The notes: generated by a model not told the origin, from the sequence alone. Shown: positions 23,651 through 37,010, numbered from the stretch's first letter. The stretch is DNA of 64,000 nt from Metopolophium dirhodum (GCF_019925205.1 NC_083567.1:12772001-12836000); one strand, 5' to 3'. Numbers and translations are program-made.

Positions 23651-26600
23651 TGTGGGTGAATAATACGTAGGTAGGTTCTTATACGGTCAATGAGGACATG
23701 AGGTTTGTTTAAACCAAAGAGTGCTAACGGCCAGCGCTACTTTTAGGGATGGAGGGGGGAGGGGCAACGGTGTGTAATTTCCCGTGAGTGGCAAACTTTG
23801 GGAGTGGAAAAATTATGGAGGATAAAATGAAAAAAAAAATCTTTTTTGTAAAGAGATCATATTATATTTTAAAGATTATATGCTGAAAAAATTGATATAA
23901 CTATAATATTGATGCTTTAGATTAAATGTGTAATATAGTGACAGCTGACTTGGCCAAACTATGACTCCGCCATCAATCATAATTTATTATACAGCCCTCA
24001 AAAGTATTTATGTTTCAAATGTTTTAATTTAAATTACCTTTTTTCATTATTTCAGCCGTTGAAGAGAAACATAAATCATTAATTTTGTATAGCTCATGTT
24101 GAAAAAAAGTTTGGCAGTCGTTGTACTATGATATTAAAAAAATATATATTGAAAATGGGCTATACCTTTTTCTTAATTCATTTTTCTTTTTAAAACTTAA
24201 ATGTTTATGAATCATAGTGTCAACCAAAAAAATCTAGTTAGTATAATTTACATTAATATTCAAAATGTATTTAAAGTGATATGTATATTATGTATCATGT
24301 ATGCACATAATATATTATTATACTAGCATGTTAAAATATAACGGTGGGTCCTAAGTGTCAAATATCATATCAATCGCTTGTAAAGAAGATGGTCTGTATA
24401 CTAGATTGCTGCATAATATACTGTAACATATGAAGAGTACAGGGCAAAAACGGTAGTAGTCCATTTCTATAAATTTTTCAGGAGAGCAAAAACAAAGTTT
24501 ACAGACTTCTACCTATCTAATTATTAAACAAAAAATATGCCTTATGAACTTATATTTTATTAAAATGTATAAACTTCGAAAAGTTATTGAAATAAATTTA
24601 AAATTGTAATGATTATTATTAAAAAAAAATATATCAAAATAAAAAGCATGGACTTCAATCTTTTTTCACCGGTTAATCTGGTGTTAATCTGGTTAATCCG
24701 GTTAATAAATTCTTTTGATTTTGTAAAATTGTTCAGCTTTTTTTAAATGTAAATATTATGAAATTTTCAAAAATGGATAAAGATAGTCTTTAATATCTTA
24801 AAACTTTTGGTCAAAAATACAATTGCAAGGAGTGTATCAACCAAGTGAAAATGGGACGACTTGATGATACCCTAACTAAAGATACTCTCAAGACAAAATA
24901 AAATATACTATACCTACAACATTAGATAGGTACAAAATTAATTATCAATAGATTGGATCAGGTGTTAAGAAACCAGGTACCTAACTACCTAGTAAACTTC
25001 GTCACGAATTCAATTATGTTTTCAGAAGTTTAAGAAATAGTAGCGCGTTGTTGGCGTGGTAGGTGCAGAAATGCTTCACTATTTTTTTTACATTACAATC
25101 AAGCACTTTAATGAACACTATTATTACGCACGCGTGCCAAAAAAATTGCTTATATTGAACTCCTTAAAAATAGTCAGTATATAGAATCCCCTTCATATTA
25201 ATATAATAACTTTTTAGTAAAAATTATAATATATTATAATATTTATTATATTATATTAGCATTCAATTCAAATTTAACACATCCATACTATGATGACTCA
25301 CGCCTACATGACACCTAATGTACAACAGATGGGTACCCTCTTACCCACCTTTTTATTAATTGATCAGCTTCAAGCAGAGAACAATTTTTGGATCGTTAAA
25401 AACATGTGGAAATAACAATTTATTTTTCTACCCCCAATCATATAATCTAAACTTTAAATATTAACTTTAGTTTATGATAACAATTTTACCCAAATTTAAA
25501 ATGCATACGTCAGCATTTTTATATTTTTGTCTGCATTATTATTTTCTATTAAAATACAGTAATCATCAATACATTTTTCAATATTACTAAGAAATTATCT
25601 ATAAGGGTGATATTTTTAAAAGTATTTACTACCCTCTTTTAATATAGGACATTATAGATATTTAAATATATTTTTAAGCCATGCGTGTGGTATATGAAAT
25701 TAAATGTATCTTTTATATACAACAAAAAAAAATTAATGTAGGTAGTTCAAGCATATTTTTATTTAAAATTATAGGTAAGCGTGCATGCGTGTTTTATCAA
25801 ACGTTTCTCAGTTCATTTAATATACTTTTAGCAGTTTTAGGTAAGTGAATAATTAATCATTCAGCTTATTAATTATTTCTATAATATTCTGAATTCAGAG
25901 AACAGCAATGAATGGGTTATGAGTTTATGACTATTTTTGAAGGTATTAGGTTTGAAATTATGTGTCTTATTGGATTTTTTCTGTATTTTAACTATAATAA
26001 AGGTTTGGGTACCTTGTATGGAATATACACGGAGTATGAAAATGTATAAGTTTTCTAATTAATTTTTGAATAATCTCCATAATGATTTCAAATATTTTCA
26101 CAACGGATTGCTTTTATATCATTTAAAGATTTATCACCAATTTAAATAAAAGTTAACATTTTAATAAATAATATAAATTTAAAATCTAATGAGATGGTTT
26201 TCTTAAAATTGTTGGTAGATATGCATGGTTCCACTTTAAATAAATATAGTTCTAAAATTCTAAATCAATGCACAAAACAAATCAATATCATTTTATACAA
26301 AATACCTAAGTAGATTATTTAATAACTGTGAGTGATAACTATTAATATACGTATATAATAATATCTGTTGACTGTTTTACAACAATATTGAAGAATAATA
26401 TTTATACATTAATACATTACGAAATATAATGTCATAACGATAACTACTTAAGACTTACCATAGGTGGAGATCGGGGCTTAGCCCCAAATAATTTATTCGA
26501 GGCCGAAGACCCTCCAAAAATAAAAATAATAACTTTGGAAAAAATTTGGAAAACTATCGATAATAATTGGACTAATTTTTCTTTTTTATTAAGAGCTGTC

Positions 26601-26978
26601 TTTAATTATTGAACACTGTAAATTTCACGAATCATTAGATTAATTTCAATAATTTATCCATAAAAATGGTCTTGAGATTTTACACTTATCAGTTATCAAC
26701 AAATATCTTTGTAAATTAAAATACAAGCATTAAATTTTAATAATAAGTAATTGTTCGGGCCAATATCGCTTTCCGTTATAATTACGTTTACAGATTTCAA
26801 TCGTTTTTTGTCAAATATAACGTTATTGTAACGTTTGCAAGCCCTGCTTTAAAATATTTTTAAATGTTAAATCACTGTAGTCAAAAATAACAGAATGATT
26901 AAAAACGATTTTGTCAATATCCAATCTAAAAAATATATATATATAAGAAATAGGTATTGGGATATTATCTAGAATAAC

Positions 26979-27490
26979 GACGTGACGCGTCATTGGGCCG
27001 GCCTGGCATAATCGCCTATCTTACGCGTGTAAAAGTTGCTTGCTTACACAATGATTATTATTGATTTGCCAATCAAAATATTTTACTCTTAATGTTTGAT
27101 TGATGTGGAAGATATGTTATTTTGTGTGCTCAGGACGAAAGAGGTAACATAATTTCAATATAATGTTTAGTTTTTTTTTAATATTAAAAATACAAATAGA
27201 GACATTTTTGTTTCTCACTCATTGTATGGTTTACAATAGCAAATTAATTTTTATACATATTTTACATATTTAAAAAAATAACTAAACACTTTGGAAAACT
27301 GCTGGCTCCACTAACGTTTTAAGTATATAAAAACACACCATATACGTACAACAAAAATTGAAATATATACTTTAAAAGTATAAATTAATAGTCGGTTTAA
27401 TTATCGTGCGGAACGAGTAACATTATACACGTATACGATAGGGGATTACCTACCATTTACCACGAGTCAGGCCCAATGACGTCAATCGTC
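26979..27490. mobile_element. Inverted-repeat element, about 510 bp
   Basis: The left end GACGTGACGCGTCATTGGGC followed by CGGCCTGG matches the reverse complement of the right end (CGAGTCAGGCCCAATGACGT then CAATCGTC) with few mismatches over about 28 bp. No target duplication was identified with confidence, and no protein is encoded. Confidence 0.55.
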
Positions 27491-28198
27491 TTTCTCAATT
27501 ACTCATAAGTCTTTGAATAATGTGAATAGATACGTTAAACCTATACGATTATTCTAAAAATTGAACATTCTTTCAAATTAAAAAAAAAACATATTTTTGT
27601 ATTTTGTGTTTCTTTGAAATGGAAAAATTGTAATTGAACTTTTGAAACTTTACAACACGTTTAGTTCAAAATTACAACTGGTGATTTATTTTAATATACT
27701 ATATATATATAATAACCTAACCTACGCCATGGTTTAAGGTATACGGTAGTCGAAAAATGTTCTTCACTTCCAAGTTCCAGTTCCGTGAAATACTGTATTT
27801 ATTCTTTTCAGTTCGGTCGGTTTCGGTAACATAACAGAAAAATTCTATAAAATAAAAGTATAATGTTGTAACTTGTAACGATAAGCCATGGGTGTGTATA
27901 GCGGTACGGCCTCCGTAAATCTATTTGCTACCAAATACTTAAACTTCACTAAATATTTTACAGGATCTCCGCCAATGAGACTTATTGATTTTGATGGTAG
28001 AACGATTAAACGCACACTTAAATATAGGTACGCTGTATATCATTTATCATCAAAATAAAAAAAGTTATTTGTTTATCACCGCGCATTTTACAATAATTAA
28101 ACCATATATGTATGATATCTTCTGTTCTTTACAATTTAAATGTATGCCACTGATGTACGTCGTTTTATGCGTCGAAAACAAATATCTGAGCCGTGATC

Positions 28199-31100
28199 TT
28201 ATTTTTTAAATTTTTTGAAAATAAATTCCAACATTAGCGCAATCATTGACAATATGTAGCCAACGAACAAAAAAACAAAAGCAAACCACAAATCATTCAA
28301 TGAATACGCTTTTAAGCCTTTTGATGAGTTGGAATTTAGTGGCTCATAATAAACTAGTTCTAACTTTTGAATATCTGTTTTCCACTTGTAGGTAATTCCG
28401 GCTTCTTGAAAACGCGTAAGAAGATCATTTAGCTCGTCCAAAAACGGAAAGTCAATTGCAATTGCATAAGTCAGGTAATATTTCAGTAGACATTCCTATA
28501 GGAAAGAAGACAGAAAACATTAATTACTAAACTGTTAGTAAAAAACATAATTGTTTACGTCATGCGTATAGACATTAATGTACAAACTATTAATTGATGA
28601 AACTTTAGATAAGTAAACGATACAAACTAGTAACATTTAGTAACCATTTAGTAAAAAATTATGATAGGAATGTGTTTAGGAATTAAAATGATATTATGGG
28701 GGGGGGGGCTTAGTGGCTGAGCGGACTAAGGCGAAGGCGTAGGTTGCGACGCGCACCGTCGTCGGTTCGAACCTCGGTCTCGGACGGCACTTCTCTTCGG
28801 GCAGTCACGGTGTCTGGAGAGAGAGGCAGACACCCCCCCCCCCCGGGCATGAAAGATACTGAGATACCTACGGGTGCCCACCTGAAAAGTCTGCCAAACT
28901 AAAAACTCACGCGTGTTTACAAAAACCTACAGTACCCTCTCCCACAGTTAAAAACCACCCAATGGCCTAAGTTGTCGCGGGTTAGTTAATAAAATAAATC
29001 ATAATGATATTGTGAAATATTGACAGAATTTCAACCAGGAAAAGTTTAAAGAAAAATCTTATAATCAATACACAGACATTATATATTTCTTATGACGGGG
29101 TAATGATAAAAAATCCAATTCAAATGATAAAAATAATATGTCTCTTTTTTTCATAGGTACTAAATATATTATATCAAATATAGTGACTTAGGGTATATGA
29201 ACACTGGACAGTTTAGAATATCATGGATAGTTTTAGACCTCAATTTGTATAGGTACTAGGTATCGAATTACGTGATTATAATTCACTAGATCAAACCTTG
29301 GCATTCCACCAAAAAAACTAATTATCCCTCAATTGTCTGTGAACACCTACGCGTTGGCTCAATTTAATGAAAAACATTTTGAGGAAATGTAGGTATTCGA
29401 TTTTATGTATAAATAATTAATTACTTAAATATTAATTTAATAATTAATTAATTAAATATTAATTATAATAATAAAAGACACTTGAGCTTTGCTTATATTT
29501 TGTTGGATTTGAAAATTAAATTAACTAACGGTTCTGTGAACTTATAGATTCGTGTATTAAAATTTGACTTAAATAATGTGATATTTAGAAACTAATTAGT
29601 ATAATAAATAGTGAAATTTACCCTGACTATGTGCAATGCAACACCTTGTTGTTCAAAGTGCCCAATAAAATTTGAATACTTTGAGAGACTCAAATTCATG
29701 ATTCTTGCAACAAAAACAAATTTTGACGCAATATAACCTTGTCTATCTTTTTCTAAATTTATTTTATTTGCAAGAGATTTCGTCGTTGAATATATCGCCA
29801 GGGCATCCCGAACATAACGCAACGAAGTTCGGATTTCCATTCCACTCTTATCGAGTTCCTCCAATGTGTCGATCTCTTTATGACTGGTTTCTGTGCTCAA
29901 CTTGGTCACCATTGATGCCTGAAATAAGATGACGATAACGAAACAAGCCACTGAACATGATACGAAAAATATACGCCCAGCCACATGTTTTGGCAAACTA
30001 CAAACGCCCATGCCCAAAACAACCTGAAACACACATTTATAAAATCAGCGACAACGTTATTAAATTTTTTTTCATTTTTTTTTTTTTACCTGAAGGCTAG
30101 TCATAAACGGATCGGATATTTTCCGTCCGCCAGACAAATTCAATTTGTTAAAAATCTGAAAAGACTTGGTCATCAACGCGTACGTGACAGCTACACACAG
30201 CCAAACTTCAACGGTGAAAGTCATCCACAGTATCTGCAGTCTTGTCAGCGTTTCGGCTTTGGGCACGATAAAACATATGAAATCCAAACCGTTGTTTCGG
30301 GTGTAGTGATACGGCTTGTGGATCATCGGATCGTTCAGGAAACGGCTGTTGAAAGACACGTCTGCCCGGTCGTAAACAACCTCGCCCAGTACACCCGTGT
30401 ACGATCCGTTTATTAACCTACAATGTTGAACGTAATAAAAACATTGTAAAATTGATTTTTAAACGTGTTAAAACAAATACAATATTTTATAATAAATTAC
30501 ACGTCATTTCGTTGATTACTGACTCAATTAATAAGTAATAAACACGTATATTATTCGTTTTCGGTACAACGAAAACCATTATATGGCACAATTATATGCG
30601 TGAGTATTATAGGCAGGCCTGCAGACGAGAAAAGTGTGGTATGGGGTATTTCCCCCGGGCTCGGAAATTTGGGACTTCCTACTTAGTTTTTTTAAACTAA
30701 AAAAACAATTGAAAATAACGATTTGATGACCGCAGCGGACATTTACTCATAACAGTTATCTGGCAATGTTAATGATAGGTGATCAAAAATAGTGGGGCCC
30801 CCAAGGTATTACGCCCGGGCCCGGTAATAGGTATGATATTATATTATTGTTATATTAATATCGTTCGTTATAGGTAGATATTCAATATTAATTATTATTG
30901 TACTAAAGCAACAAACCTTTCTCCAAACGCGGACCCCGAATGATCGGAAAAAAAAGATATTTTGAGAGCGAAATTCATTCTTTTTGAAAACGCCTGCAAT
31001 GTATTCCAGTCCGGCCCAGTCCACTCACCATCGTGAAATATAATGGACGGCATCCTCGGAAATATAACTACTCGTAGTGGATATTGTTTCACGTTTTTTA

Positions 31101-31864
31101 TGCCGTAGTTCAATTTGCGAACTGTAGCGTATTTGTAAAACTTGTCATTGAATATCCTTAGAACTTTCAATTTGTTTAAACTCAACAAGGAAATCTTAAA
31201 AACTTTGAAAGTTTCCCAAATACGTTTGATATGCGGCCATATTATTTTAGTTTTCAATTTGTTTTTACTGACTATTAAATAGGTCTTGGTGGTATGCCAA
31301 AATCGACGGTCGTAAATGCTTTCATCAAAAAAAAATGTTTCATCTTCGATAAAGATAATGTTATAGTCACTCAATGATGCATATCCGACTAGTGTACTAT
31401 GTACATAAAATGTCGAATGAAACGATCTGAAACAAACGTTAAAGTAATGGTTATCAATTAAAACAATAGGTATATTATTATAATGATAAGTTATAATATA
31501 CGTATTTTATACCTAAATGAATAACGATGTTACCGACAGTTATATTATGATATTGAATAAATTATCGTCGATAGTTAAAAAGTTTACGAAATTTAGTAAG
31601 CTGTAAGATTTATCATCAATATTACCTTTGTAAAACTTTGTAGAACGATGAAGCAGACTTTTCAGCCAGCAGTACAACATGCGTTCCGGTTAAACGATCA
31701 CAGTAATGATGAGAAATATTTTTTAAAAACTGTTCACTGATCTTGATATCATAATTATTATTGTCTATGTTGATTGCTCCATTACTTGACCATAATAATA
31801 TCAGAACACAAAACAATATTTGGAAGTACATGCTATAGATGTAGTATATTTTTATAACCACCAT
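28199..31864 (-). CDS. Divergent ionotropic receptor (IR), five exons
   Basis: Variant ionotropic glutamate receptor family, used by insects for taste and smell (family knowledge). Exons on the minus strand: 31864-31626, 31426-30917, 30417-30090, 30023-29622, 28495-28199. The intron phases are 2, 2, 0, 0, giving 591 codons and TAA. Exon 1 starts with a hydrophobic signal peptide (about residues 1-30). The first half of the ligand-binding domain ends exon 2 (YPLRVVIFPRMPSI, then GEWTGPDWNTLQAFSKRMNF). Exon 3 holds INGSYTGVLGEVVYDRADVS and the first membrane helix (LWMTFTVEVWLCVAVTYAL). Exon 4 holds the pore and next helix (GRIFFVSCSVACFVIVILF) and the second binding half. Exon 5 ends with the last helix (WFAFVFLFVGYILSMIALML). 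I could not assign it to a conserved IR such as IR25a, IR8a or IR76b, so it is called divergent. Intron 4 has a SINE. Confidence 0.88.
28699..29002 (+). mobile_element. tRNA-derived SINE with target-site duplication
   Basis: The head resembles a tRNA-Ser/Leu-type gene: A-box region TTAGTGGCTGAGCGGACTAA (about 28710) and B box GGTTCGAACC (28764-28773), the pair that forms an internal RNA polymerase III promoter. The body carries TCTTCGGGCAGTCACGGTGT and CGGGCATGAAAGATACTGAG. A 12-bp duplication with one mismatch (AATGATATT(A/G)TG) flanks it at 28687-28698 and 29003-29014. It is inserted in the last intron of the IR gene, antisense to it. Confidence 0.88.
30425..30916. other. IR intron 2 with a GC-rich repeat patch
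   Basis: The intron holds a C/G-rich patch (TTTCCCCCGGGCTCGG near 30650 and GTGGGGCCCCCAAGG near 30792) reminiscent of the GC-rich ends of MITEs elsewhere in the window. I could not establish its termini or a target duplication. No exon was recognised. Confidence 0.35.
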
Positions 31865-32448
31865 ATTAGATATCAGTGCCTACTGAAAAGTTCCACAAAT
31901 TACAAGTTACAAAAACTAAAATATTTGTAAGACATTGAAACCTGTCAACTGTGAAGTATGTGCAAATCTATTTCATATATAATATGGAATGTGAGGTTTT
32001 TTATATTTGCATTTTGTGCTACTCGTAACAAATGAATTAATAATTAAAATGTGTCATATACTTTTGACGAACATATTACATGTAATAATATTGTATCACA
32101 CCACTCAACAAGGAACCTTTAAAATTATGGAATTTAAAAGTATTTAAAAATACGTCATTTTCATAGCTGTAGAACTTTTGTTAAACAATAAACCATTACA
32201 TTTGTATCTTACAATAATTAATAATTTAATCATTGTACACGGCAAACAGTCCAACAATGAGAACAAAATATATAACAATTGTTTGAAATTTTGTAGTAGT
32301 TATCATCTAAATGATATAGGTATATTATGTATTAATACTTTGTTACACAGTGGAATATTATTTATTTAGATGTTTGTACTATTTTCATAATCTTACAAAT
32401 TATTATTTTTTATCACACAGTATATTATAATATTAATATTTATATATT
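31865..32448. other. AT-rich region upstream of the IR gene
   Basis: It should contain the IR promoter on the minus strand, but no core promoter element could be identified with confidence. The frame at 32178-32369 has no family signature. Confidence 0.3.
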
Positions 32449-33264
32449 ACTAGCTAACCCGGCGCAATGCTTCGTTATCAATAGACTTCAGAATAATCTA
32501 ACTATATAAATGTGAAATAAAAATCTCCCTACAGGCTAAACTCTGGAACTACTTATCAGATCTTCTTGATTTTTGTTAACAAAAGAGTATATTACGGAGA
32601 AAAATCTTATGAAAGAAAATTTTACGAAAATCCACCGGAAAAGTAGGAAGTCTGGATGTCGAAAATAGAACAGTGGCGCAATCTGTCCAGAAAAAATAAA
32701 CTAAATAATAAAAAATGTAGTTTATTGTTGCAAATTAAAATAATAATAGTGTATTATATATTGGTTGCTATTGGTTAATTGGGCATGTTTGTTGATTTGT
32801 ATTATTATTTTTCGTCAATATATTATATATAAATGAATGTTTGTGGATAGATTAGACCTCTGGAAGAAGATGGGCTAAATTAAAAATGGTTAAATTTGAT
32901 TTTTTTTTATTCATCGGATTTTTGTACGGTTAGGTTAAGTTAGGATTTTGTATTAATTATTTAATTGATTATATTAATCCACGGTAGGTGGAATTAAGTA
33001 AAAACGCAAACTTGGTATAACTTTGATACTTTAGAGGTCAATTATACACTTACGTAAAACAGCAAGGGGTCCGCGATCTACCGCAGGTTGCCTACCTGAT
33101 AATATAGGTACTGCTGCGAATCAGAATTTTTATTCCGGGCAACAGAAAAGTTAAGATAAATTTTGAACACCATACACCAAATATTAAATAACGAATTGAA
33201 CAAAGTTTGAGTCATATAGAGTTGGTACATTTAACGGGCAACGAAGTGCACGGGATCAGCCAGT
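32449..33264. mobile_element. Inverted-end repeat element (ACTAGCTAACCCGG … CAGT)
   Basis: The left end ACTAGCTAACCCGGCGCAATG then CTTCGTT is the imperfect inverse of the right end (AACGAAGTGCACGGGATCAG then CCAGT). The interior contains CTAAACTCTGGAACTACTTA, a block typical of dispersed insect repeats. Its right end also occurs at 15901-15993, where it truncates the OR pseudogene, and a relative ends at 22203. The CTAGT-like termini with GC-rich stem resemble Helitron 3' ends, but inverted ends on both sides are not canonical for Helitrons. Confidence 0.6.
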
Positions 33265-33350
33265 ATAATATAATATACTGTAAGATAATATACTATTTAT
33301 TTAGGTTTGATAAATTACAATTTACAATAGGTAATTTTTTAAAACGTATT

Positions 33351-33615
33351 CTGTGACGCAGTCGACCCGAGTTCGATTCCTCGGCCATGGGCGGCATTTT
33401 TCTTCGGATAAGTCACGGTGTCCGGAGAACAAGTGCCGCCATCCCCCACCCGGGCATGGCAGATACCTACAGGTGCCCACTTGAAAATCTGCCAAAAACT
33501 ACACACACGTGTTTACCAACCAACAGTATCCTCCCCTACAAATAAACAAACAAACAGCTAATGGCCATAGTTGCCGGGCTTAATGACCAATTGAAAAAAA
33601 AAAATAAAAATAAAT
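33351..33615 (+). mobile_element. tRNA-derived SINE, 5'-truncated
   Basis: Retains the B box (GAGTTCGATTCCTCGG, about 33369-33384) and the same body as the SINE at 28699 (TCTTCGGATAAGTCACGGTG, CCCACCCGGGCATGGCAGAT, GTGTTTACCAACC), ending in an A-rich tail. The A-box part is missing. Confidence 0.8.
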
Positions 33616-35684
33616 GTACTTAATACTTGTATGTACATAATAATAAATAATATATACATTTTTATTATAAATCAAAAATAAAAAACAAAAATCCAAATAA
33701 TAACATTGTCATAAAACCTTTAGGCTCTAATGTTTAATGGTGTACCTAACCATAATACATCTAAGATAATAACTAATTAAAAACAACATAGATACTATAT
33801 AATTTTGTATAGCATACTCTATACATATATGTTTTACTTCATTAAATTACGCAATCTATTGTAATAATATCAAATTATTCATCCTGATTATTGAATACAT
33901 TTTTTTTTCTTATAATATGTCTACCGGGTAAATGTCATGTGGCTTAGGTATGTGTTTATTAACTATTTTGTTCTAAAAAATAAAGCCCGCCATACTTTCT
34001 TCGATGGTGCAATCATGGAATCATAGAAATGAAACTTATAACATCTTGAATAATATCACATGTGCCAAGTCCAGTTTTCTTTTTTTCTTCAAAACAATTT
34101 AGGTACTATCATAAGCCATACAGGATATACAAAGCCCCATAGGACCATAATATCAACGCAGGAATTATTATGATAAAATGGTGTATTGCTGTTATACGTC
34201 TGAAAGCAATGGTAAAGTATCGCATTCAAATAAGCGTTTATGTGCGTTAAAACCGTTCTAACCTTCAATGTTTTTATGGTATTTATGGAATTTTTTCTCA
34301 TACACTCGATAAAACTACCGACAAAATCTAAAAAGTGAACTTCTTTATCTAACGAACTTTATATTGTAGTAGCTAAATAAAAGATTTTAATACTTGACAT
34401 TTTTTGATTTTTTCGACTAAAATCTCTACAGAAATGTATTTTAATCCTTACATTAAAATTCTTTGGTTTAAAATCTATTATACGTTAAAAAATATAAATT
34501 TTCGATTAATAAGATAATAAAAGTTCACATACTGAATTTTTGAAATTCTCAGTTATAATTGTCTCACCGTCAACATAATATTTTATTCTTTTATTCTAAT
34601 TACTATTATTTAGATATTATTTTGGACAATTATTATTAATTATTACTGTACATTCAAGAGCCACATAATTAATAAAATTCATAAAATTGTTTGGTTAACT
34701 TGCGATCAAAAATAAAATAAAAATATTTACCTATTTATTTTTGTGTTTTAAATATTTTAATGGCAAATTTATGTAAACATATTTAACTTTTTCATTTTAT
34801 TTAATAATTAAAGCCAATCGACATTTACACTCTAGTGAACATTAATTAAAAATTAAATTAAATTTTAAAATATTTATTTTTATAATTCATACTACCTAAG
34901 TAAGTTTTTAAATAGTTGGGTGATTTTTAAAGTTATCGCGAGAAATGTTACATTAAGCTATTAGTAACGTCGTATTGATTACCTGCATTACTATAAAATA
35001 CATTTTAATCAATATCGTTAGGTATATTTACTACTTATCATAGTAAAGTATTTAAGTAATATTTATAACTTATAAGTAGGTACTTAAAAGTATTATTATT
35101 TGATTTTTTATAATTATTTATATTATTTTACAGAATATGGTACAGCATTTATATCTGAAACCTGTTGACATACGCGATACACGGGAAGTCTAGACAGTGT
35201 CTTGCATGACAGCGTAATATGACCCTGATTCCTACTTATAACTATAAAAATTAGAAATAATATTGAATAGGTAATTAATTTCCGGTACCAGCTTAGGCAC
35301 TTTATATAATATAAAAATATAGTGTGTAGGTACCTATCTTAAAATGTAGGATTTTAAATCGTTATCGTGTGATTATATTATTTTGAAAAAATTTAAAATG
35401 TATTTGAGTATAATTAACCTTCAGCTATGATGTATAATAAAAACTTTCATAAATCACACTGACATTGATTATAATACTAACGTTTAGAATATTTATTTAA
35501 TTTTCCATATTCTGTACAGATAAAATATTATGTAGGCAATTTACTCATCTCATAATAGGTATACCATGTACAACATAGCTTAACAATGCATTTACATATT
35601 ATTATGATATGATATACACTATTTACATCTGATGATTACATAATTCATACGAAATAAACCATCTAGAATTTATAAACTTTAAAT
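33616..35684. other. AT-rich gap
   Basis: I see no gene. The frame at 34089-34301 (minus) has no recognisable motif. Short GTAGGTACCTA-type motifs recur, as across the whole window. Confidence 0.4.
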
Positions 35685-36207
35685 CATGGCTTGAAACCGG
35701 TTACCGGGTTTTAACGGAAACCAATTACCACGACCAATTTTGGGTCTGGTAACCACTTCCCGGTTATTGTAAGTTTAAATTTTGAGAAGCGATTAACAAT
35801 TACCGGTAGCCACCAAGATCAATAAGGTTAGGTTAATTTTCCATAAACTATTTTTCAATCGATGGTTATGGGTAATTTATATTTATATTTATCCATAGCT
35901 TCAAATGATAAAATATTACCATATAGGTATTTATTTTTTAATTTAGCTTGTCCTGAACCATTTTATAAAGTGGATATTTGTTTTGTGTAAATTAAAGAAA
36001 AACTAAAATTTTCCGAAAAAAACATAAATGGAAAAAACCGTTTCCGAAGTGGTTACTGGTAATTTTGAAGTATTAAAACCGCTTCCAAAACGATAACCGG
36101 TAACCACTAATTCTAAAAACCCCTAAAACCGGTAACCGCTTACGGACAATTTTTTTGGTCCTACCGGACCCGGTAACCGAATTTTTCATAAGCGGTTTCA
36201 TGCCCTG
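35685..36207. mobile_element. hAT-type MITE rich in GGTTACCGG motifs
   Basis: The ends CATGGCTTGAAACCGG and GCGGTTTCATGCCCTG are inverted repeats. An exact 8-bp duplication CTTTAAAT flanks it (35677-35684 and 36208-36215). The 523-bp interior is dominated by scattered repeats of (A/C)CGGTAACC and its complement. No coding sequence was seen. Confidence 0.88.
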
Positions 36208-36474
36208 CTTTAAATCAATATACTATAGATTTATTTAGAAAATATCCACAATTTAATATATATATACATATAATCCAGTCGAGCATCCGGAGTTGTAATT
36301 CAACAATACGGGTTTTGTTTATTAAGTAAAACTTATATGGAAATTTCGAATTTGGGGACTGAAACCGAAACAAAAAGAACCGATTCTGGAACCCAATAGC
36401 CCTTAAAGTATTGGTAACCAGGACCTAAATGGGACTAAATTTATGTTTTAAAATAGGTAACCAAAGATTCTCAT

Positions 36475-37010
36475 CGGAGCGATGAATGTATTGATTTTAC
36501 AATGGTGTGATTTTTTTGTATGTTGTCATCACTTTTTAGGACAGTAAAATTGTTCTTCGACAGCATCTTTACGGTTAGGAAAGTGAATCTAGTTGGTACT
36601 TTGGAGGTTCAAAAAGATTCCCAATATAGTTTTCAAAGGCATCAGGAAAACCAACCAGTTTTCGAAAATATCGATTTTGTTTTTTAGTGTTAATCTAAAA
36701 AAAATTGCCTCATATGCTTGAAATTTTCACTGAATGTTGATATTAACATTTTTTATGCACCATACAATTTTTGAAATATTGCGACTCTATTTATCAAGTT
36801 TTATTAGTTTTTTTTTAAATTAATAAAATCAGTAAAAAATTTTTGTTCTATCAAAAAATTTGAAAATGTAATAAAACGTAATCATAAATTTTTGTTTGTG
36901 AAAATTAATAAAAAGCTTTTTAAATTAAAATTGTCTATAACCAATGCATTTTTCATGATATTCAGACTAATTTTAAATTATTTATTTAAATAATTAACTT
37001 TTTAGTTTTT
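36475..37010 (+). repeat. GATTCTGAGCG-type repeat, partial
   Basis: Starts with CGGAGCGATGAATGTATTGA and continues through GGAAAGTGAATCTAGTTGG and ATCGATTTTGTTTTTTAGTG, in the same order as the copy at 5475. The right boundary is uncertain. Confidence 0.55.

Larger units (their letters stand above)
22908..28198. other. Gap between the OR cluster and the IR gene
   Basis: It contains downstream segment copy B (23225-23650), a G-rich repeat edge near 23740-23770, a fragment resembling the reverse of the repeat near 9460 (about 25290-25350, CCTACATGACACCTAATGTA) and an inverted-repeat element at about 26979-27490. Otherwise it is AT-rich DNA. No open frame longer than about 75 codons with any family feature was found. 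Confidence 0.5.

Noticed and set aside
29985..30416. Long plus-strand frame of 143 codons
   Set aside because: It is the reverse strand of IR exons 3 and 4 and has no domain of its own.
30615..30835. GC-rich patch in IR intron 2 as a bounded MITE
   Set aside because: No matching inverted ends or target duplication could be established.
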